DNA of 64,000 nucleotides from Cycas panzhihuaensis (taxonomy: Eukaryota > Cycadophyta): contig CM041465.1 in assembly GCA_023213395.1 (NCBI GenBank), positions 65,913,741 to 65,977,740 on the forward strand, read 5' to 3'. Made by a program: the position numbers and the translations under genes. Positions 59,096-64,000 of this stretch are shown here, piece by piece (the first letter of the stretch is position 1; every line of letters begins with the position of its first letter). The notes below the pieces were generated by a model. The model was given only the letters and a program-made list of their open reading frames with translations, did not search any database and was not told where the DNA came from.

Positions 59096-60078
59096 AATTC
59101 GATGATGGAGGGCTATCTGTCTAACTGGGCATATCACGCCTTTACCTTAGGAACTCATGAGTTCCCTCATCTATTCTGGGATCCACCTGAGAGGGTGACG
59201 ATCCTATTTACTACCCGGTTGACCAACCTCACCCCCTAGACATCCATCCTTCTACCCATGTGGTAGAAGGCTCGTCTTCTCTTGACGTTCACCCTTCGAT
59301 TGGTGATTCTTACGAGGAGCGCCCTGAGGGGTCCACGTCATTCGAGGTCCCATCCACCTCTTATGGTCACGTGGATACCTCTCTCATTGATGTGGTTGAA
59401 GCTATTAGCGAGTGCTTTCGAGTGGCTCGCCTTCAATCGCGTCCCAGGTAGTTTGAAGGTGTTCTGTGGTGGAGCATCCTCTTTATCCGCTCCTTTGCCA
59501 CCTCCTTCATCTGCACTTGCCCCTCCTACTACCAGTAACCTTTTCATTCCTACGCATTCATCCCGCTCCTTTCCTACACCAACCATGGGGGTGAATGTTA
59601 CACCTTCCATCCCTCACTAGGGTCCTAGTTCTTCAGGACCCTCCCGTGGTATGTCTTTCCCTTAGTTGGGGGTTAGCATACCTTTCCCTAACTAGGCTAA
59701 TGCGCCATCCCCTAACATGGTGCATACATTCCCTAGTAGGCCTATGGGTCCTACTAACTCTTCGACTACTAGTCATGTGGGACCCACTCCCACATATTCC
59801 CAAAACCAACCTATTGGTCCTTCCTTTTACATAGCCCCAGGTTACACTTCTCAACCTTGGGGGCAGGGTAAAGAGAACCACCTCCCAGCTTATGGGGTAG
59901 ACCCGCTATACCCATATGGGATTGCACCACCTACGGGTGGCCCATATGGGAAAAACCTGGTTCCACACCCTCCTTTTCCGCCATCTAGCATAGCCTCTTT
60001 CGCTGCACCTTCTTAAGGGAACCCAACTCCCTTTCAGGGCACTTGTCCTCAAGCCCCCTTCTAGCAAGGGGCATTTCC
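59096..60078 (+). pseudogene. gag: gag N-terminal region, family T plus copy
   Basis: The open stretch 59012-59239 includes MEGYLSNWAYHAFTLGTHEF, then WDPPERVTILF. Another, 59260-59451, has GSSSLDVHPSIGDSYEERPE and VDTSLIDVVEAISECFRVA. A Pro/Ser/Thr-rich linker (SQNQPIGPSFYIAPGYTSQP, PTGGPYGKNLVPHPPF) follows in 59717-60016. The first two pieces have decayed counterparts in the inverted copy at 20990-21349 and 29949-30190. Frame changes make it a pseudogene. Confidence 0.7.
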
Positions 60079-60934
60079 TCAAGGAGGGATGGGTTTGCCA
60101 CTTCCATCCGTTCCTTGTTCACTACCTACCATATCATTCATTGATCCTATAGTCCAGGCAAGGGCACGTCCCTTCATGGACTATAGATCGACACCACTAT
60201 CTATTGAGGCATTAAGAACTAATCTGTCGCCTCATCCTCCTGAAGTTCCTAAATTTGACAGAAATTCCTTGCAAGACCTAGTAGAACACGTGCGTAGTTT
60301 TTCTATGGCATGTATAGATTACTGGGCTTATGACCACATATTGATGAAGATATTTCTATGATCTTTGCAGGGCGATGCCCTTAAGTGGTTTTATTGCCTC
60401 TCTGCCCACTCTATCTTTTCATTCCAGCAATTGGTGGATGGATTTATCAACTACTTCGATGTAGCTCGTCCTTTTGAAAGTGGAATGAAATCTCTCCTTT
60501 CGCTCAAACAAGGTCACGATGAAATGAATCATGACTTTGTGCGACGATTCCATGACCTTCTTCACTCCACGAAGGCCGCGTTGCCTGAGGAGTTGAAGAG
60601 AGACCTTTTCGTTAATGCACTTCACCCTAAAGTACATGTGGAAGTCCTTAAAATGGGAGTGACCACATGCGACTCTATGATTGCAAAGTACTTAGCGTTA
60701 GAGGCTATTGAGATCCAAGCCGGACTCAAGAGACCTCTCAAGCCCTCACAACGTCGTGAGGCACCTCCCTCAACCAAGGAAACTAAACCTTTACAACCCA
60801 CCAGGTCTACTTCTCACTTGACTGAGAAGACCTTAGACCCCCTTACTTCTGCCATATGTTCATTCGAACGTATGATGAAGGAGATTAAAATCCAAGCCCC
60901 TTCATCTCCAACTTCTAACAAACAAATTCAATAG
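60079..60934 (+). pseudogene. gag: gag core, family T plus copy
   Basis: The open stretches 60089-60361 and 60365-60934 are separated by one stop. They contain EVPKFDRNSLQDLVEHVRSF, then LQGDALKWFYCL, FQQLVDGFINYF, SLLSLKQGHDEMNHDFVRRF and EELKRDLFVNALHPKV. This is a clear retrotransposon gag core (DPxxHLxxF, GAAxxWF and VxxFxxRF-type blocks). The part 60760-60934 (TEKTLDPLTSAICSFE) is also present in the inverted fragment at 16860-16930. Confidence 0.88.
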
Positions 60935-61755
60935 GCTTCTCAAGCTGCTCCTCTTGTGGGGGATAATACCCAGCATTCTCAAGCAAGGAAAGCAGATCCT
61001 TCACTTGAGAAGAAGTGGTGTTTCATCCACAGGGAGTGCTTCCATGATGACTCGTGTTGTCAGGTACAACACCCTTATGATGCCCCACAACGTGATTCAT
61101 CTCCCAGGCGGGCCTCGAGGCCCAATCTCAATCAACCTGTCTATAAGGATCCGTTCCCCAAACATGGGGAGCATGATCGTAATGCTTAACAAAGAAACAA
61201 CTGAAATGGGGGTAGATCCCCTAATTCTCACCCTTCATACGGTAGAAGGAAGGGTGTGTGAGATTCAACATCATCCTCGCGTTCCCCTGACCGCTATGCT
61301 TCTTCACCTTCATGATCTTGCAACAAGGGAAAGAAGGTAATTCAGATGCTTGAGGCCACTCCCTTATATGCCCTAACTCAGTCTCAAGCCACGAAAGAGG
61401 CAGCTGGTGCCTCTACATCTACATCACACCTTGATCCTCCTGTGGAAGCTGTTCCTTCGGAGATACCTTCGCTTCCCAAGAACGTTTCTGTCTGCCCCGA
61501 TCGCTTCGACTTTAGGAGAGCCCTTACCTAACCTGTAGGGAAGGGTAAGCCATTTTTTGTAGTTGAAGAGGTTCACACCATGGCCGCCAGGATGTCCATC
61601 ATAGACATCTTAAAGAGCTGTCATGAGTAATGAATGCTCCTTTTGGAAGCTTTAGGGTTGAATGACGTGCATGTTCACGCTTTGGGCATCACCCAAAGTC
61701 ATGAGCCCATCATCTCCTTTGATCCTAAAGATCTTCTCCCAGTCGGTGAAAGGAA
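60935..61755 (+). pseudogene. gag: Zinc-finger-like block and linker, family T plus copy
   Basis: 60956-61189 reads SLEKKWCFIHRECFHDDSCC, a Tat-type CX2H...HX3-4C finger, then NLNQPVYKDPFPKHGEHD. 61346-61531 reads LTQSQATKEAAGAS, EIPSLPKNVSV and DFRRALT. VGKGKPFFVVEEVHTMAARM follows near 61540-61600 past a stop. It matches the inverted fragment at 16080-16900. Confidence 0.8.
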
Positions 61756-62150
61756 GCACCAATGGAACTTCCCTTTCACCATCACCATAGACACACCCGA
61801 TTGTACCTTGTGAAGGACTGTCATTGACAATGGTTCTTCCGTTAATGCTATGCCCTTGCGTGTCATGCAAGAGCTCAGCATTTCCACTTTAGAACCCATT
61901 CCATGGCAATGTTAAGGCTACGATGGTAACGAGAAGACTCCTTTCGGGTCCATCTCTATACCTCTCACACTCGAGGATAAGACTGTCCTCACTGACATCG
62001 TTATGTTTGATGTGGACGTTGATTACAACCTCCTCTTGGGTCAACCATGACTTGACCAAATGGGAGAAGTGTGTTCCACCCGTTGGGGGCAACTCAAGTT
62101 TGTCCATAATGGGCAAATGAAAGTTGTCTCCCGCGAGTAACCACCCACGA
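61756..62150 (+). pseudogene. pol: Protease, family T plus copy
   Basis: The frame reads TIDTPDCTL*RTVIDNGSSV, then NAMPLRVMQELSISTLEP, GSISIPLTLEDKTVLTDI and DVDVDYNLLLGQP. VIDNGSSVNAM is the active-site loop. The Tat lineage usually has VDGGSSVN, so the first Asp is kept and the next residue is changed. Stops occur after CTL and near the end (LLLGQP*). The aspartic protease would mature the polyprotein. Confidence 0.8.
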
Positions 62151-63118
62151 AATAAATCAAACCATCCACTCAAGCAAGTCATGGCTAGTCAAAGGGAAGT
62201 AAAGGCCCTTCTACTCACGCCTTGGCTTGCTCCATTAGCATACCCAATCCATCTCACATTGAAGAAGACCCCGCATCTTCTTCTCCTAGTCTCACGTGCT
62301 TCGCTCCTATTGGTGTTGGGAGCTACGAGTACCTCATCTTATTTAGTGATGATGAGTCTCACGACGAGGATAAGGAGTGTCTTCGTCCCGTTTCTTTCCT
62401 CTGCACTAGTAGGTTGCACCCATCCTATTCTAGATCCCTATCAAGAACCCTTCTCATTGGTGAGACTAGCCACTCCCCTGTGTCACACGTTGTCGCTCAC
62501 ACTGACTCATCCCCAGTTGGTCTTTCCTCTTCACCACCCCCCGCAGGTGATGACTTTGAGGAACTCCCTTTCGCTCCTTCTAAGGAGCCCCTTCGAGACT
62601 CTCTCCTAGAGTATCCTGAGGAAGAAGGGCAACCGGGTGACCATCATGGTCCCATTGTCCCCACTTCCTCTAGCACTTCATCTATTCAGAGTGAGGTCAT
62701 CCATGGGGTAGATTATTTCAAAGACGATGAAGCCTTGCTCGAGCACCTAGCAGGCTTCGCGTCTAACTTGCCTTCTGGTCACCATAGGCTTGGCCACCAA
62801 AAGATTCTCATGATTGGGTCCACACTTGTTGACCTAATCCTATCCCCTATTCCATTGCTTCCCGTTGACCTTACCCCCCTCTATTTTGAGGAGGGGAATG
62901 CCATGTGCATGGGGGTAACCCAAGACATCATCTTGGCCCTTGGCAAGATCATTAAGGTTAGGATGGAATGCTCTCCTGATGAGGTAAGGGAGTACTCCCT
63001 TTTGTTCCAGGAGTTTCAGGATGTTTTTGCGTGGGATTATTCCGACATAAAGGGGATTAACCCTTCCATTGTCACTCATAATCTCACCACCATTCCTGGC
63101 GCCTGTCCTGTGCGCTAG
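62151..63118 (+). pseudogene. pol: Protease-RT linker, family T plus copy
   Basis: The open stretch 62222-63118 (298 codons) has low-complexity Ser/Pro-rich parts, an acidic block (FSDDESHDEDKE) and a conserved end: MECSPDEVREYSLLFQEFQD, then VFAWDYSDIKGINPSIVTHN. The VFAWxYxDMxGIDPxIxxH phrase is the standard lead into RT of plant Tat and related gypsy elements. It ends at a stop after PGACPVR, where RT proper begins. Confidence 0.82.
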
Positions 63119-64000
63119 AAGTAGCGTCCTCTCCATTCTAATCTCTTGGCTGGCGTTAAGATGGAGGTTGAGAAGCTGTTGGATGCTGGACTTATTACCT
63201 CCATCAATTACCCTAAATGGGTATCCAACATCGTCCCCATTGCTAAGAAGAACAGGTCTATTTAGAAGTTAACAAAGCATGTCCCAAGGATAACTTCCCA
63301 CTCCTCTTTATCGATTAAATCATCGATTGAACCACTAGATTCAAAGTTATGTCCTTGATAGATAGTTTCTCCAGCTACAACCAGATCTAGATATCTCCTA
63401 AAGACTGCCACAAGATAGCCTTCACCAACCCGTGGGGTACCTTCGCCTATAAGGCAATGCCCTTCAGTCTTAAAAATCCAGGAGCCACATACTAGAGGGC
63501 TATGCATTTTATTTTCCACGACCTCATCAACAACATGTTGGAGGTCTTTATGGATGACATGATGGGGCTTTCATGTACTAGAGCCCATCATCCCTCCGTC
63601 TTGTGGGCCATCTTCACGTGATGCCACAAGTATCATGTTAGTCTCAACCCACTTAAATGTATATTTGTTGTAACCTATGGCAAACTCCTAAGTTTCCTTG
63701 TGTCGAAGCAAGGGATCTAGATCGATCCAGACAAAGTCAAGGCAATCCTTGACATGCCGCCTCCTAGAACCCAATGACAGATCAAGTAATTTCTAAGTAG
63801 GTTCAGTTTCCTTAGGGGGTTTTTTGGCAGGTTTTGCTATAAATGCCGAACCTCTCACCAACCTATTGAAGAAGGGAGTCCCCTTTGTTTGGTCTGACAA
63901 GACCCAACAAGCCTTTACAGGACTTAAGGAAGCTCTCACTTCTGCTCCTACATTGGTGCCCCTTAGCTTCAATAGGCCCTTCGTCCTTTATACCTTGGCT
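63119..64000 (+). pseudogene. pol: Reverse transcriptase, family T plus copy (runs off the window)
   Basis: Visible RT blocks are VEKLLDAGLITSINYPKWVS, NIVPIAKKN, NKACPKDNFPLLFID, DSFSSYNQI, FTNPWGTFAYKAMPFSLKNP, GATY*RAMHFIF, VFMDDMMG near 63545-63570 (YxDD box as FMDD), VSLNPLKCIFVV and the thumb with LTNLLKKGVPFVW. Frame changes and stops near 63265, 63318 and 63492 disable it. NKACPKD supports the Tat lineage. The end of RT and RNase H is beyond 64000. Confidence 0.87.

Noticed and set aside
62124-62609. 161-codon Leu/Ser-rich open stretch overlapping the family T linker in another frame
   Set aside because: It overlaps the linker frame that ends in the conserved VFAWDY block, has no signature, and is a frame shadow.

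Overview
The window is nuclear DNA of a seed plant with a very repeat-rich genome. The evidence is plant-type LTR retrotransposons primed by initiator tRNA-Met, host-gene fragments of plant type (kinesin-12, BSK-type kinase, plant-type dihydroorotate dehydrogenase), AT-rich spacers and deep nesting of old elements. A gymnosperm would fit, but this is inference. I see no intact host gene, rRNA, convincing tRNA or CRISPR array. Nearly every coding stretch is a broken gag or pol reading frame.

Layout. 1-2376: 3' half of a plus-strand Ty3/gypsy chromovirus (family K: RNase H, integrase, chromodomain, 3' LTR), lying in a minus-strand Ty1/copia relic (2377-3805 and 7617-7835). The copia gag is also split by a complete plus-strand non-autonomous LTR element (3811-7611, TSD AGCTT) that carries a rearranged kinesin-12 motor fragment. 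8390-15119: copy A (+) of gypsy family G (TSD GTTTA). 15125-16955, 20990-21349 and 29949-33395: pieces of a minus-strand Tat-like gypsy element (family T). These are split by a segment with a lone LTR, an AGATCT-rich leader and antisense host-gene fragments (about 16961-20985), and by a complete minus-strand family K chromovirus (21355-29943, TSD TCCTT). That chromovirus contains a 2.1 kb gag-only LTR element (24351-26446, TSD CTTAA) in its reverse transcriptase. 33396-38927 and 45264-45950: a decayed minus-strand gypsy relic carrying copy B (+) of family G (38928-45263, TSD AAAGC). 46728-64000: a plus-strand family T element with two tandem LTR-like units. The first unit is interrupted by copy C (-) of family G (47923-54651, TSD TTTCT). 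The second is followed by a primer-binding-like site, gag, protease and reverse transcriptase running off the window.

The pieces act as layers of insertion rather than as genes working together. Five exact 5-bp target-site duplications fix element boundaries and most of the relative insertion order. The points of most interest are two gene-fragment-carrying LTR structures (kinesin-12 in permuted order; DHODH, BSK and a possible TPR fragment), a leader block shared between the 2.1 kb non-autonomous element and its chromovirus host, incompatible shared lesions among copies A, B and C that point to recombination, and the tandem LTR units of family T.
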